Shown here: positions 8,895 through 17,907 of the stretch, one piece after another
Layout: each line of letters opens with the position of its first letter
How positions within the stretch are numbered: position 1 is the first letter of the stretch
Source of the DNA: an uncultured Treponema sp.
GTDB taxonomy: Bacteria > Spirochaetota > Spirochaetia > Treponematales > Treponemataceae
Length of the DNA stretch: 64,000 bases
Assembly (NCBI GenBank): GCA_900319625.1
Contig: ONPD01000003.1
Coordinates: forward strand, 62,001-126,000
Direction: 5' to 3'
Notes under the pieces: model-generated
What the model was told of the DNA's origin: nothing
The model's database searches: none
The model's input: only the letters and a program-made list of their open reading frames with translations
Translations under genes and position numbers: made by a program

Positions 8895-10826
8895 TTAATT
8901 TGCGTTACGGGCAATGCGGAGACCACAATATTCCTTAGAACAAGTCCATGTCCATCCCGCCTGCCAACGTCCAAAAATTTTGCAATATGAATCAGCCCCG
9001 ACCATACATCCACTTCGGGCAACCTTACGATCCGATGAAGAATGATGAATAGGATTTGTCAGTTCTCCACTACCATAATCATCATACGCATCATAACAAT
9101 ATTCAGCAACATTTCCACTCATATCATAAATACCGAGTGTATTTGCCTTTTTTGTTCCAACCGGATGTGTTTCTGAATGACTATTACCAGAATACCAGGC
9201 AACATCCCCAACTGTATTACTTCCCGCATAAGTATAATTATCATGTGATGTAGCATTTCCACCTCCGGCTGCAAATTCCCATTCACATTCTGTCGGTAAT
9301 CTATATCCATTCTTAGACTGATCCCAATTAAAGGTGCTGTTTGTATTTGTATCATCCTTCCATACAGCAGAACCACGATAATAAACAGGCTCCAGTCCTT
9401 TATATTCACTGTATGCATTCAGCCATACACAGGCCATATTCCAGCTTATATTTGTTGCGGGAACAAAACTTTTGAATTTATCATTATCTGCATAACCTTT
9501 ATTTGCCTTAGTCAAATTATAGCCATGCTCTTTTCCCCAGTTATAAACTTCCAGCCATAGTTCGTAAGTCAATTCATACTGGGCAATCTGGAAGCTTGAA
9601 AGCGTTATTTTTGGCCTTCCAGAAGTTGACGGGTCACCAAAATAGAACCAGCCGCCGGGTACTGTAACCATTGCTGCATAATCTTTGCCCCACTGAGCAT
9701 ACAAGGAAATATCACCAGTAACGGTTATCGTACTTCCGGCACTGTAGGAACTTCCAATTCCATCAGCACGTGTGTTCCAGCTTGTAAAAGCATAACCAGC
9801 TTTTGAAAGATTTCCTGTATTTCCAAGTACAGTGTACACAGAGCCCTTTTCAACTGAACTTGATGCCGGAACAGCTCCAGATGCAGCACCATTTGAGTAA
9901 TAAGTAACTGTATAAGTTACAGCACCCCATTTTGCGTAAAGCGTCATATCAGAAATAACAGTAAGAGGGAAAGTTACCTTGCAGGCTTCTGTACATTCAG
10001 AATCTGTATACCAACCCTTAAAACCATAATCTGTTTTTGTAGTAACAGGAGAAGTTTCTATATAACCTGTTGTCATTACAGGAAGAGAACTTCCACCATT
10101 TGTTTCAAAAGTAACAGTATGAACTTCCTGCCATTTTGCATAAAGCGTTATTTCTGCGATAAGTTGCATAGGGAAAACAACAGCATTTGTTAATCCCGGA
10201 TCCTTATACCATCCTACAAGAGTATAGCCATCTCTCTCACTTTTCGGTTTTTCAGAAATAACGGCGGCCCTGAATGAAGGAACTTCACTACCTCCATTTG
10301 TGACGAAATTAACAATATAAGTTGGGAGCCATTTTGCATAAAAAGTAGTTGGCTTTGATACAGTATATGGGAAATTCACAGGTTCTCCGCTGAAATCTGA
10401 AGTCAGATACCATCCATCAAATAGATAATTTGTTCTACTAGTATTAGGAGATTCTGAGATTATTCCTGTTTTATATGAATCAATTTTGTCTCCACCATTT
10501 GTCTCAAAGCTTACAGTGTAATTTCCCTGCCAGCGGGCATAAAAAGTTGTATTTTGAGAAATATCAAAAGGAAAATTTACTGCATTACCTGAAAAGTCAG
10601 AAGACAAATACCAGCCCATAAAAGTACAATCAATTTTTTGGGTGACAGGCATTTCTTTTACACAATCGGTTCTTCGCGCTTCAACAGGGCTTCCTCCGTT
10701 TGTAGAAAAAGTAACTTCATAAAGTTTTGCAGCCTCAATAAAAAGAGGATTATCACAAGCTAAAAAAATAAAAGAAAAAAGAACGAGTAATAATGATTTC
10801 AAGATATTCATTTCTATAGATTTCAT
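8895..10826 (-). CDS. Lipoprotein with five Flg_new/InlB-type repeats and a formylglycine-enzyme-like (SUMF1) domain
   Basis: 643 residues. The lipoprotein signal ends LFSFIFLAC (Cys24). Five tandem repeats of about 65-75 residues follow (about 36-100, 103-167, 169-233, 236-300, 305-379). Each carries the 'V-F-x-T-N-G-G ... G-W-Y ... F-P ... T-x-Y-A-K-W' signature of Listeria-Bacteroides surface repeats; the fifth is more divergent. Residues about 383-643 are an FGE-sulfatase/SUMF1-like domain: MVTVPGGWFYFGD, EYELTYELW-type opening, LPTECEWEFAAGGG, YDMSGNVAEYCYD and the ending CGLRIARN. Many such domains are non-catalytic binding modules in surface proteins. AGGAAGG sits 7 bases before the ATG. 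Surface display is likely; ligand unknown. Confidence 0.88.
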   Translation of the reverse strand: MKSIEMNILKSLLLVLFSFIFLACDNPLFIEAAKLYEVTFSTNGGSPVEARRTDCVKEMPVTQKIDCTFMGWYLSSDFSGNAVNFPFDISQNTTFYARWQGNYTVSFETNGGDKIDSYKTGIISESPNTSRTNYLFDGWYLTSDFSGEPVNFPYTVSKPTTFYAKWLPTYIVNFVTNGGSEVPSFRAAVISEKPKSERDGYTLVGWYKDPGLTNAVVFPMQLIAEITLYAKWQEVHTVTFETNGGSSLPVMTTGYIETSPVTTKTDYGFKGWYTDSECTEACKVTFPLTVISDMTLYAKWGAVTYTVTYYSNGAASGAVPASSSVEKGSVYTVLGNTGNLSKAGYAFTSWNTRADGIGSSYSAGSTITVTGDISLYAQWGKDYAAMVTVPGGWFYFGDPSTSGRPKITLSSFQIAQYELTYELWLEVYNWGKEHGYNLTKANKGYADNDKFKSFVPATNISWNMACVWLNAYSEYKGLEPVYYRGSAVWKDDTNTNSTFNWDQSKNGYRLPTECEWEFAAGGGNATSHDNYTYAGSNTVGDVAWYSGNSHSETHPVGTKKANTLGIYDMSGNVAEYCYDAYDDYGSGELTNPIHHSSSDRKVARSGCMVGADSYCKIFGRWQAGWTWTCSKEYCGLRIARNAN

Positions 10827-10838
10827 ATATGCACCTTC

Positions 10839-11750
10839 CTAAAATCTAAATCCAGCCCCAAGTCCGGCACCAACTAAATATGGATAGCCCCCTCGTAAGG
10901 TTGGTTCAAAATAAAAACTTTGAACCGTAATCCTAAATCCAAGTGTAAGTCCAGCACTAAGTGCAATATGTATTTTTTCATTTACCATAATCATTTCAGG
11001 TCCTACTTGTCCTTCAACAAAGAGTCCTGCAGCAGGTTCGCCTGTTGGAGATACTGCATACCAGCGGACAAAACCAAGAGGTTCGATAGCATAAACCGAG
11101 TTCTCTTTCTCAAAAGCGTCATAGCTTACCAGAGCCTTAATTCCAAATGACAGCCGTCTAAAAAATGTATAATCAAAACTGATTCCTACAGCGGGAGAAA
11201 TATGCGCGATGGAATTTTTATTTGCTTCCGCAATAGCGCCAAGAGAAGTTTTATAAATTTTTGCAGCGTGTCCCAGAAGCTGTTCTGTTTTTGCAGAACG
11301 ATTGAATTCATAGGATTTAAAAAGTGTATAACTTGCCTTCTCCACATTCAGGACTTTTAATCTGAGATAGTATTTATTTTCAAGTTCTTCAATTGAACCG
11401 AAAACAATTTCGTGTGCACCGAGTCGTTCTCCAACCATAAGCGCAGTTTCATCACTTACAAGACCACTACTTTGAAATCGCAACTCCTTTTCAACCTTAT
11501 CCATATGCTGACGTGTTACAATTCTTAAATCGGAGTTCTCTGAAATCTGAGACACAAGTGAACTGGTGATATATTCACTCATATCTGAACTAGCCGTCTT
11601 AAAATCAAGAATTGCGATAATTTCGCGGGATTCACACTTTACAGAAATATCTTTACTGATATTAGATATTGCTTCGTCTAGAGATTTATTTTTTGCAAAA
11701 CAAATTGTGCAAAACGACAGTGCAATTAGAAATGAAATTTTATTTTTCAT
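10839..11750 (-). CDS. CsgG/LpoB-like secreted protein
   Basis: 303 residues from the ATG at 11750, chosen because GGAG lies 8 bases upstream (the frame opens at 11780). A signal peptide MKNKISFLIALSFCTICFA precedes a domain like CsgG/curli assembly proteins: IIAILDFKTASSDMSEYITSSLVSQISENSDLRIVTRQHMDKVEKEL..., with GERLGAHEIVFGSIEELENKYYLRLKVLNVEKA. The C-terminal 110 residues (SPAVGISFDYTFFRRLSFGIKALVSYDAF ... GAGFRF) alternate in beta-strand fashion and end in Phe, so they may form a small outer-membrane barrel. First gene of the operon with the repeat/SUMF1 lipoprotein, 12 bases apart. Confidence 0.78.
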   Translation of the reverse strand: MKNKISFLIALSFCTICFAKNKSLDEAISNISKDISVKCESREIIAILDFKTASSDMSEYITSSLVSQISENSDLRIVTRQHMDKVEKELRFQSSGLVSDETALMVGERLGAHEIVFGSIEELENKYYLRLKVLNVEKASYTLFKSYEFNRSAKTEQLLGHAAKIYKTSLGAIAEANKNSIAHISPAVGISFDYTFFRRLSFGIKALVSYDAFEKENSVYAIEPLGFVRWYAVSPTGEPAAGLFVEGQVGPEMIMVNEKIHIALSAGLTLGFRITVQSFYFEPTLRGGYPYLVGAGLGAGFRF

Positions 11751-11796
11751 TCGGAAAACTCCCATAGTAAACAGTTTCATTTTATTTTGAGATTTA

Positions 11797-11836
11797 TTAA
11801 ATTTAATTAATAATCACCTATATAACTTAAATTTAA
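11797..11836. promoter_or_regulatory. Two TTAAATTTAA palindromes 30 bp apart, candidate repressor operators
   Basis: The decamer TTAAATTTAA occurs at 11797-11806 and 11827-11836, start to start exactly 30 bases, about three helical turns. They lie between the divergent CsgG-like gene (minus) and the XRE regulator (plus). A third copy is at 7978. Binding by the adjacent regulator is inference only. Confidence 0.35.
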
Positions 11837-11899
11837 TTTATCAAAAATAATTATACACCGTTTTTAATTCTTATCAACACGACATAAACCTATTTTAAT

Positions 11900-11905
11900 T
11901 ACAAT
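11900..11905 (+). promoter_or_regulatory. -10 box TACAAT, 5 bases before the XRE gene start
   Basis: TACAAT ends 5 bases before the ATG at 11911, and no Shine-Dalgarno sequence lies between. A transcript from this box would start at or next to the ATG, so the mRNA may be leaderless. No good -35 box is visible. Confidence 0.35.
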
Positions 11906-11910
11906 AAATT

Positions 11911-12255
11911 ATGGCTTTTAAGGATAATTTAAAATCAGAACTTGATTATCAAGGAATTCTTGTAAAAGAATTAGCAGCAAAATGCGGTATAAGTAAAAAT
12001 ACTATCGGGAATTATCTTACAGGGCACAATTCACTTCCTTCTGCTGATACAGCTGTAAAAATAGCAAAAGCTTTGAACGTTACGGTTGAATACCTTATTA
12101 CTGGTTCTGATGCAAAAAATTTTCTTGAAGAAGCCAATTCTCAAAAATCCATAAAATATCGTAAAATCATAGATGACTTACAAACTCTCGATGACCTGGA
12201 TTTAGAGGCAGTTGAAACTCTCGTTTTCACCCTAAAAAAACGTCACCAAAACTAA
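11911..12255 (+). CDS. XRE-family helix-turn-helix transcriptional regulator
   Basis: 114 residues. The N-terminal 70 residues are a classic Cro/C1-type helix-turn-helix: LVKELAAKCGISKNTIGNYLTGHNSLPSADTAVKIAKALNVTVEYLITG. The remainder is a short helical tail that may serve in dimerisation. It is transcribed divergently from the CsgG-like/SUMF1 operon, with two TTAAATTTAA palindromes between, so autoregulation and control of the surface locus are plausible (inference). No ribosome binding site precedes the ATG. Confidence 0.88.
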   Translation: MAFKDNLKSELDYQGILVKELAAKCGISKNTIGNYLTGHNSLPSADTAVKIAKALNVTVEYLITGSDAKNFLEEANSQKSIKYRKIIDDLQTLDDLDLEAVETLVFTLKKRHQN

Positions 12256-12266
12256 TCTTCCCCCGA

Positions 12267-12295
12267 TTTTCAATTCTGCAATTTTTCTCTATAAT
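12267..12295 (+). promoter_or_regulatory. Sigma-70-type promoter of thiI (TTTTCA-N17-TATAAT)
   Basis: The -35 TTTTCA (12267-12272) and a consensus -10 TATAAT (12290-12295) are 17 bases apart. The -10 ends 6 bases before the thiI ATG and there is no Shine-Dalgarno sequence between, so the mRNA would be leaderless or nearly so. Confidence 0.55.
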
Positions 12296-12301
12296 AAAGT
12301 T

Positions 12302-13501
12302 ATGATTACATATCTTGCAAAACTTGGCGAGCTTACCTTGAAGGGCTCGAATCTTCGCGATTTTGAAAATCTTCTGGCCAGAAATACCAGAAAGTGCCTG
12401 AGCGGAATTGATGCAAAAGTTGTACTTCACGCGGGCCGAATGTATATTGAATGCGATGAAAAAGACAGCGAAAAAGTTGAATTCACATTAAATCATATTC
12501 TTGGAATTACAGGCTGGGCTAAGGCCGAAACCTGTGAAAAGACTATCGAAGCCATTAAGGCTACTGTATACCAGATTGCCCTGCGTCTTTCAGAAAAAGG
12601 CTGCAAAACTTTTAAAATTCAGGCAAAGCGGGCTGAAAAAAACTTTCCTATGAACTCTTACGAAATCTGCTGCGAGGCGGCTGGCGACGTAGAAAAGCTT
12701 ATGAAGGTTGACGTTCACAAGCCTGACTGCATTATTTACGTTGAAGTCCGCGAAAAGGTATTTGTTTATTCTGATGAAAACGTGGGCTGCAGGGGACTTC
12801 CTGTCGGTTCAAGCGGAAAAGGACTTCTTCTTTTGAGCGGCGGTCTTGATTCTCCTGTTGCGGGTTACCGTATGCTGCGCAGGGGAATGAAAATCGAATG
12901 TGTTTACTATCATTCTTATCCTTACACTTCGGAAGAGGCTCAGAAAAAGGTAGAAGATCTTGCCCAGAAGCTGGCCTACTACGGAATCACAGTTTATCTA
13001 AACGTCATTCCATTTACCGAAGTTCAGATGGAAATTAAAAAGAAGGCGCCGGAAGCCTGGTCTACCCTTATGCTGAGAGTCTGCATGATGAAGGTTGCAA
13101 ATATTCTTGCTGCCCGCTGCAAGGCTCAGTGCATTATTACAGGCGAAAGCCTTGGTCAGGTTGCAAGCCAGACAATCGAAAACATGAACGTTACCGAGCA
13201 TTTTGCAGAATTTCCTCTGCTTCGCCCTCTCTGCGGCCTTGATAAGGAAGAAATCATTGAAACTGCAAACTTTATCGACACATACGAAACTTCAATCCTT
13301 CCTTACGAGGACTGCTGTGTTCTTTTCAGCCCTAAACATCCTGTTTTGCGCGGCAGAATTGAAGATGCCGAAGAAATCTATAAAAATCTTGGGGTCGACG
13401 AGCTCATTCAGAAGTCATTTGATGACAGAAAAATCATAAAGTTCACTTTTGGCAATGAGCCGGACGTTCGCACAGACAAAGAAGATCCTAATGAGGCATA
13501 G
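12302..13501 (+). CDS. thiI: tRNA 4-thiouridine synthetase ThiI
   Basis: 399 residues. An N-terminal ferredoxin-like/THUMP region (about 1-165) is followed by the adenylating PP-loop LLLLSGGLDSPVAGYRM (Ser179-Gly-Gly-Leu-Asp-Ser184). ITGESLGQVASQT and LRPLCGLDKEEI are typical of the catalytic domain. The enzyme uses ATP and sulfur from an IscS-type desulfurase to make 4-thiouridine at position 8 of tRNAs; in some bacteria it also serves thiazole synthesis. The length and ending match the short form without the C-terminal rhodanese domain. The uracil-DNA glycosylase gene starts 3 bases downstream. Confidence 0.95.
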   Translation: MITYLAKLGELTLKGSNLRDFENLLARNTRKCLSGIDAKVVLHAGRMYIECDEKDSEKVEFTLNHILGITGWAKAETCEKTIEAIKATVYQIALRLSEKGCKTFKIQAKRAEKNFPMNSYEICCEAAGDVEKLMKVDVHKPDCIIYVEVREKVFVYSDENVGCRGLPVGSSGKGLLLLSGGLDSPVAGYRMLRRGMKIECVYYHSYPYTSEEAQKKVEDLAQKLAYYGITVYLNVIPFTEVQMEIKKKAPEAWSTLMLRVCMMKVANILAARCKAQCIITGESLGQVASQTIENMNVTEHFAEFPLLRPLCGLDKEEIIETANFIDTYETSILPYEDCCVLFSPKHPVLRGRIEDAEEIYKNLGVDELIQKSFDDRKIIKFTFGNEPDVRTDKEDPNEA

Positions 13502-13504
13502 GCG

Positions 13505-14200
13505 ATGAAGGCAAGCGAAAAAGAGCTGATTTTTAATCTTCTCAAAAATGCAAGTGCACAGGCTAACGGTGGCTTTGTGCCGTCTGCCTTTGCAAGTCAG
13601 CCTATTTTTGAGGATGATAAAACTGAATCCTCGCTCACAATCGAAAGCATAGCTTCAAAAATTCTAAAATGTACCCACTGCCAGCTGGCCAGAACCCGCA
13701 CAAATGTTGTTCCGGGCGAAGGTGTTCCTCACCCGGATGTTCTTGTAATCGGAGAAGGTCCCGGCTACGACGAGGATATGCAGGGCCGACCTTTTGTAGG
13801 AAAGGCCGGAATCCTGCTTGATAAAATGCTTGGTGCAATCGGACTTTCACGAACCACAAACTGCTTTATTGCAAACGTTGTAAAATGCCGTCCGCCTCAG
13901 AACCGTGACCCCTTCCCCGAAGAACAGGAAGCCTGTTTTTCATTCCTTGAAGCCCAGATAAAAATCCTCAAACCAAAAATGATTTTGTGTATGGGCCGCA
14001 TTTCTGCCCACAAAATGCTTAATTCAGAAGAAGCAATCGGAAAGCTGCGGGGACAATTTTTTGAATTTTCAGGCATTCCCCTTATGGCAACCTATCATCC
14101 GAGTGCCCTGCTCAGAAATCAGGATTTAAAACGCCCGGCCTGGGAAGACCTTAAAAAATTCCGCCAGAAATTAGACACTCTCACAGGCGGAAATCAGTAA
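13505..14200 (+). CDS. Type-4 (iron-sulfur) uracil-DNA glycosylase
   Basis: 231 residues. It carries the family-4 motifs: CTHCQLARTRTNVVPGEG, the uracil-pocket motif GEGPGYDEDMQGRPFVGKAG, FIANVVKCRPPQNRDPFPEEQEAC and the late TYHPSALLR. The cysteines of the first and third blocks are those expected to hold a 4Fe-4S cluster. It removes uracil from DNA at the start of base-excision repair. The first 50 residues are variable, as in other members. It lies between thiI and priA with 3- and 5-base gaps, so it is probably one transcript. Confidence 0.92.
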   Translation: MKASEKELIFNLLKNASAQANGGFVPSAFASQPIFEDDKTESSLTIESIASKILKCTHCQLARTRTNVVPGEGVPHPDVLVIGEGPGYDEDMQGRPFVGKAGILLDKMLGAIGLSRTTNCFIANVVKCRPPQNRDPFPEEQEACFSFLEAQIKILKPKMILCMGRISAHKMLNSEEAIGKLRGQFFEFSGIPLMATYHPSALLRNQDLKRPAWEDLKKFRQKLDTLTGGNQ

Positions 14201-14205
14201 TAAAA

Positions 14206-16215
14206 ATGCTCTATCTGCAGATCATTATAAATCGTCCTGTAAACCAGCCCTTTACCTACTCTTATACAGCTACAGAAGATGAAAAGCCTGAGCTGCGACC
14301 CGAAGTAGGAAAACGCGCCGAAATCATGTTCGGAAACCAGAAGCTTACAGGCTTTATAATGGAAATTACAGAGCAGCTACCGCCCACCTGCCCTGTTGAC
14401 GCTTCAAAAATCCGCCCCATAAAACGCATTTTAGATAAAGAGCCTCTTTTTGGCCCTGAACTTTTTGAAATGGCAAAATGGCTTTCGCATTATTATTTAT
14501 GTACCCTTGGAGAAGCCGTTTTTTCTATGATTCCTTCGGGAAGGCGCGAAACAAGTGCAGGCGGCTTTTCTTTTGAAAACGAACTTACAGTGCCCCAGAA
14601 AAACATTCTGTCTGATGAGCAGAAGACTGCGGTAGAAGAAATTCTTGCTTCTCAAAATACCGCTTCCGGTCAGGCAAAACTCTTTCACTATCTTTACGGC
14701 CCCACGGGAACCGGAAAAACAGAAGTTTTTCTTACCCTTGCAGAGCGCATTCTTTCACAGGGAAAAGGCATAATTTATCTTGTTCCTGAAATCAGCCTTA
14801 CAGGCCAGGTTGCCACTTCCATTGCAGAACGCTTTGGAAATACAGCGGCAATAATTCATTCAGGACTTACTCCAAGCCAGCGACTTACCCAGTGGCATAA
14901 AATCATGCATAAGGAAGCCCGGGTTATTGTTGGTGCCCGTTCTGCCGTTTTTGCCCCGGTTCCCGATTTAGGACTTATCATCATTGATGAAGAGCACGAC
15001 GGTTCCTATAAATCGGGAAACAATCCCCGCTACCACGCCCGTCAGGTTGCAATGAAGCGGGCACAGAACTTAAAGATTCCTCTTGTAATGGGAAGTGCTA
15101 CACCTTCTGTAGAAGCCTGGTACGGTATGAAAAGCGGAACAATCGTCCGCCACATTCTTACAAAGCGACTGGCCGGTGGTACTATGCCTCATATTTCCTG
15201 TATAAACCTAAATTTTTACGGAACAGACGGCTGCATTTCAAAACCGCTGGAAGACGAAATTAAAAAGACCCTTGATAATAAAAAGCAGACAATCTTGTTT
15301 TTGAACCGCCGCGGCTTTACCCACTTTTTCCGCTGTAATTCCTGCGGCTATGAGCTTGTCTGCAAAAACTGCTCGGTGCCCCTTACCTATCACAAGGCCA
15401 CCCACCGCCTTACCTGCCACTACTGCGGCTGGTCAATGACACCTCCACAAAGCTGTCCTTCCTGCGGGTCGCTGGACATTGGAAGTAACGGCTTTGGAAC
15501 CGAGTTTATTGAAGCAGAAACAAGGGCAAAATTCCCTAACGCAAGAGTTCTCCGACTGGATACCGACGTTACCGGAAAAAAAGAAGAGCTTCTTGCCAGC
15601 CTGGAAGACTTCCGTCAGGGAAAATACGACATTCTGCTTGGAACTCAGATGGTTGCAAAAGGACTGAACTTCCCTAATCTGCAGCTGGTAGGTGTAATCA
15701 TGGCTGATGCAGGTCTTCACATGCCGGACTTCCGCGCCGCAGAAAGAACATTCTCTCTTATTACTCAGGTTGCAGGCCGGGCAGGCCGCTACTTCCCGGA
15801 TGGAAAGGTTCTCGTTCAGACTTATGATCCTAACCGCGAACCGGTCTTATTCGCCTGCACAGGAAAAGTTATTGATTTTTACGAAAAGGAACTTGCTAAC
15901 CGCCAGCTTCTGGAATTTCCTCCTTTCAGCCGCTTAGTGCGAATTGTATTCCGTTCATTTAACAAGGCGCTTGCCATGCAGACCGCCCGCGATGCCGCAA
16001 AAATTCTTATGGAGGGCGCTCCCCGAGAAGCAGAAATAATAGGTCCTGCAGAATGCCCTATAGAAAAAATCAGCCAAAACTGGCGCTATCAGATATTATT
16101 GAAGGGAAAATCAGTTATTCCCCTGCAGGCAATGGCAAGAAAGCTTGCCTTTGAGTACACCCACAATCAGAACGTTTACATTGAATACGACGTGGACCCG
16201 GTAAGTTTAATGTGA
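14206..16215 (+). CDS. priA: Primosomal protein N' (replication restart helicase PriA)
   Basis: 669 residues. The N-terminal DNA-binding domain begins LYLQIIINRPVNQPFTYSY. Walker A is GPTGTGKT (165-172) and the DEEH Walker B box is at 261-264. Eight cysteines of the paired zinc sites lie at about 377-424 (CNSCGYELVCKNC ... CHYCGW ... CPSCGS). Helicase motif VI shows as VAGRAGR. PriA reloads the replisome at stalled forks. It ends immediately before the convergent truA stop. Confidence 0.96.
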   Translation: MLYLQIIINRPVNQPFTYSYTATEDEKPELRPEVGKRAEIMFGNQKLTGFIMEITEQLPPTCPVDASKIRPIKRILDKEPLFGPELFEMAKWLSHYYLCTLGEAVFSMIPSGRRETSAGGFSFENELTVPQKNILSDEQKTAVEEILASQNTASGQAKLFHYLYGPTGTGKTEVFLTLAERILSQGKGIIYLVPEISLTGQVATSIAERFGNTAAIIHSGLTPSQRLTQWHKIMHKEARVIVGARSAVFAPVPDLGLIIIDEEHDGSYKSGNNPRYHARQVAMKRAQNLKIPLVMGSATPSVEAWYGMKSGTIVRHILTKRLAGGTMPHISCINLNFYGTDGCISKPLEDEIKKTLDNKKQTILFLNRRGFTHFFRCNSCGYELVCKNCSVPLTYHKATHRLTCHYCGWSMTPPQSCPSCGSLDIGSNGFGTEFIEAETRAKFPNARVLRLDTDVTGKKEELLASLEDFRQGKYDILLGTQMVAKGLNFPNLQLVGVIMADAGLHMPDFRAAERTFSLITQVAGRAGRYFPDGKVLVQTYDPNREPVLFACTGKVIDFYEKELANRQLLEFPPFSRLVRIVFRSFNKALAMQTARDAAKILMEGAPREAEIIGPAECPIEKISQNWRYQILLKGKSVIPLQAMARKLAFEYTHNQNVYIEYDVDPVSLM

Positions 16216-17007
16216 TTATACGTGCCTTCTCACACCATCAAACTTTATTTCATACAAAAAGAGTCCGGTCGGGGGCGCTGTTACGCCGGCGGAAACGCGG
16301 TTCTTTGCCGCAAGGATTTTTTCCATGCTATCCAGCGGCTTTTTGTCCCGGTCAAGCATTACAAGAGTTCCGGTTAAAGTCCTTACCATTTTCCACAAAA
16401 AGGCATTGGCTTCAATTTCAAAAACAAGGAGCTTTCCACCCCACATATCTTCCTGCCAGAAAAATCTTGCTCCATCAATATAGCGGTTTGTACTCAGGCT
16501 CTCATCTCCGCTTGCAGCAAAGCTTGCACAGTCAATTTCCCCGCGAAGGCATTGGCAGAAGTGATTCAGTCTCTCTAAATCAGGCTGATAATTTTTTACG
16601 TGCCAGACATAACGGCTGAGATTTGCGGGTACGGCTTCGGCGGTGGAAATAAAATAATGATAAACCCGGCTGGTTGCAGAAAAACGGGAATCAAAATCTT
16701 CTTCCACTTCCCTTGCCTCTAAAATCCTTACATCCTGGGGCAAAAAGGCATTAAGGGCCCGCACGTAATTTTCTGCGGGAATTGAATCTATGGGAGTAAA
16801 AAAGTTTGCGGCCTGGGCGTATGCGTGAACTCCGCTGTCAGTACGGCCGGAACCGTGGAGGGCAATTTTTGTCTTATGGATTTTTTCTAAAGCCTTTTCA
16901 ATTTCACCCTGAACTGTACGCTGGGCTTCATTTCCATGCTTGTCCTGCCTCTGCCAGCCGCAGAAGTCAGTGCCGTCGTAGGAGATTTTCAAAAGAATAT
17001 TACGCAT
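16216..17007 (-). CDS. truA: tRNA pseudouridine(38-40) synthase TruA
   Basis: 263 residues. The catalytic Asp57 is in the signature GSGRTDSGVHAYAQ. The N-terminus ILLKISYDGTDFCGWQRQ and the late FLWKMVRTLTGTLV are typical of the family. It isomerises U38-U40 in the anticodon arm of many tRNAs. Its stop abuts the priA stop. It follows a DUF2225 gene in the same direction. Confidence 0.95.
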   Translation of the reverse strand: MRNILLKISYDGTDFCGWQRQDKHGNEAQRTVQGEIEKALEKIHKTKIALHGSGRTDSGVHAYAQAANFFTPIDSIPAENYVRALNAFLPQDVRILEAREVEEDFDSRFSATSRVYHYFISTAEAVPANLSRYVWHVKNYQPDLERLNHFCQCLRGEIDCASFAASGDESLSTNRYIDGARFFWQEDMWGGKLLVFEIEANAFLWKMVRTLTGTLVMLDRDKKPLDSMEKILAAKNRVSAGVTAPPTGLFLYEIKFDGVRRHV

Positions 17008-17028
17008 TATTTTGTCCCGAAAGAGGCA

Positions 17029-17898
17029 TTAAAACTCATCATCAGCAACGAGTTTTGAAATCTTATCATAAAGATTTCTTGCGTGTTCCAGCAGAGGACC
17101 CGGCTTATTTTTAGAGGATTTTCCAAGGCCAAAGATTCGGGCAATTGCAGTTTTTGATTCAGAAAGCTTTTTCATACGCAACTGCATGTCATCCTGCTGA
17201 CCGTACTTATATTCAAGAAGTCCGCAAAGATAAACGACTCCGTCCCAGCCGTAGTTTTTATCGATGTCAGGCCCCATATTATTCAAAGAGGAACTGGCTT
17301 CACTCTTGTCAGTTTCGCAGTAAAGCGACTGCTGGTAAAAAAACAGAGCCTTACTGTAAAAGATTTTTGAAATAAGGTCAAAATTGTGATCCTGACAGCG
17401 GAGATTCATTTCTCCGGTAAGCCAGGCAAGGCGGAGGGAAATTATTCCCTTTTTAAGGGTCGGAATAATATAACCGCCGAGACAGTCATAAGTGAGCAGA
17501 GCCATATAATACATAGCGGCACCATCATAAAGCTGCCTTTCGTGCTTCAAGCTGAAGTAAGGGAAAATCGTTTCTACCTTTTCTTTTCTTTCCTGAGAGT
17601 GCTCATAAAGATATTCAAGCTCTTCGCGGGGAATTTTTTCCTTAAAGTCATTCCAGAACATAGCTGTATAGCAGTAGGGACAGGCACCGATTTCATAAAT
17701 CATAGGATAAACGCGTCCGTATTTTGCAGAAGGCTCGTAAATACGATGCAACTCGTCAGTAAGTTTTCCGGCAATCATTCGTCCGTTTCCGCTTCTCATA
17801 ATTTCGCGGGAAAATGCTTTTTTGCACACAGGACAGGGAATCTTATCTTTTGAAAAATACGAAAGAGCAACCTTCTTTGCTTCTTTTATTACAGCCAT
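17029..17898 (-). CDS. DUF2225-family protein with zinc-ribbon-like start
   Basis: 289 residues. Near the N-terminus CPVCKKAFSREIMRSGNGRMI and then YEIGACPYCYTAMFWNDF provide two CxxC pairs, likely a zinc site. The rest is helical and TPR-like, as in DUF2225 proteins, which are frequent in spirochaetes and clostridia and lack a firm function. AGGATG lies just upstream of the ATG. It sits between acpS and truA in a minus-strand run. Cytoplasmic, as no signal or membrane segment is seen. Confidence 0.8.
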   Translation of the reverse strand: MAVIKEAKKVALSYFSKDKIPCPVCKKAFSREIMRSGNGRMIAGKLTDELHRIYEPSAKYGRVYPMIYEIGACPYCYTAMFWNDFKEKIPREELEYLYEHSQERKEKVETIFPYFSLKHERQLYDGAAMYYMALLTYDCLGGYIIPTLKKGIISLRLAWLTGEMNLRCQDHNFDLISKIFYSKALFFYQQSLYCETDKSEASSSLNNMGPDIDKNYGWDGVVYLCGLLEYKYGQQDDMQLRMKKLSESKTAIARIFGLGKSSKNKPGPLLEHARNLYDKISKLVADDEF

Positions 17899-17907
17899 AG
17901 ATACATC

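Noticed and set aside
8895..10826. Tandem repeat DNA as a mobile or CRISPR-like array
   Set aside because: The repeats are protein-level surface repeats of 65-75 residues within one open frame, diverged at the DNA level.
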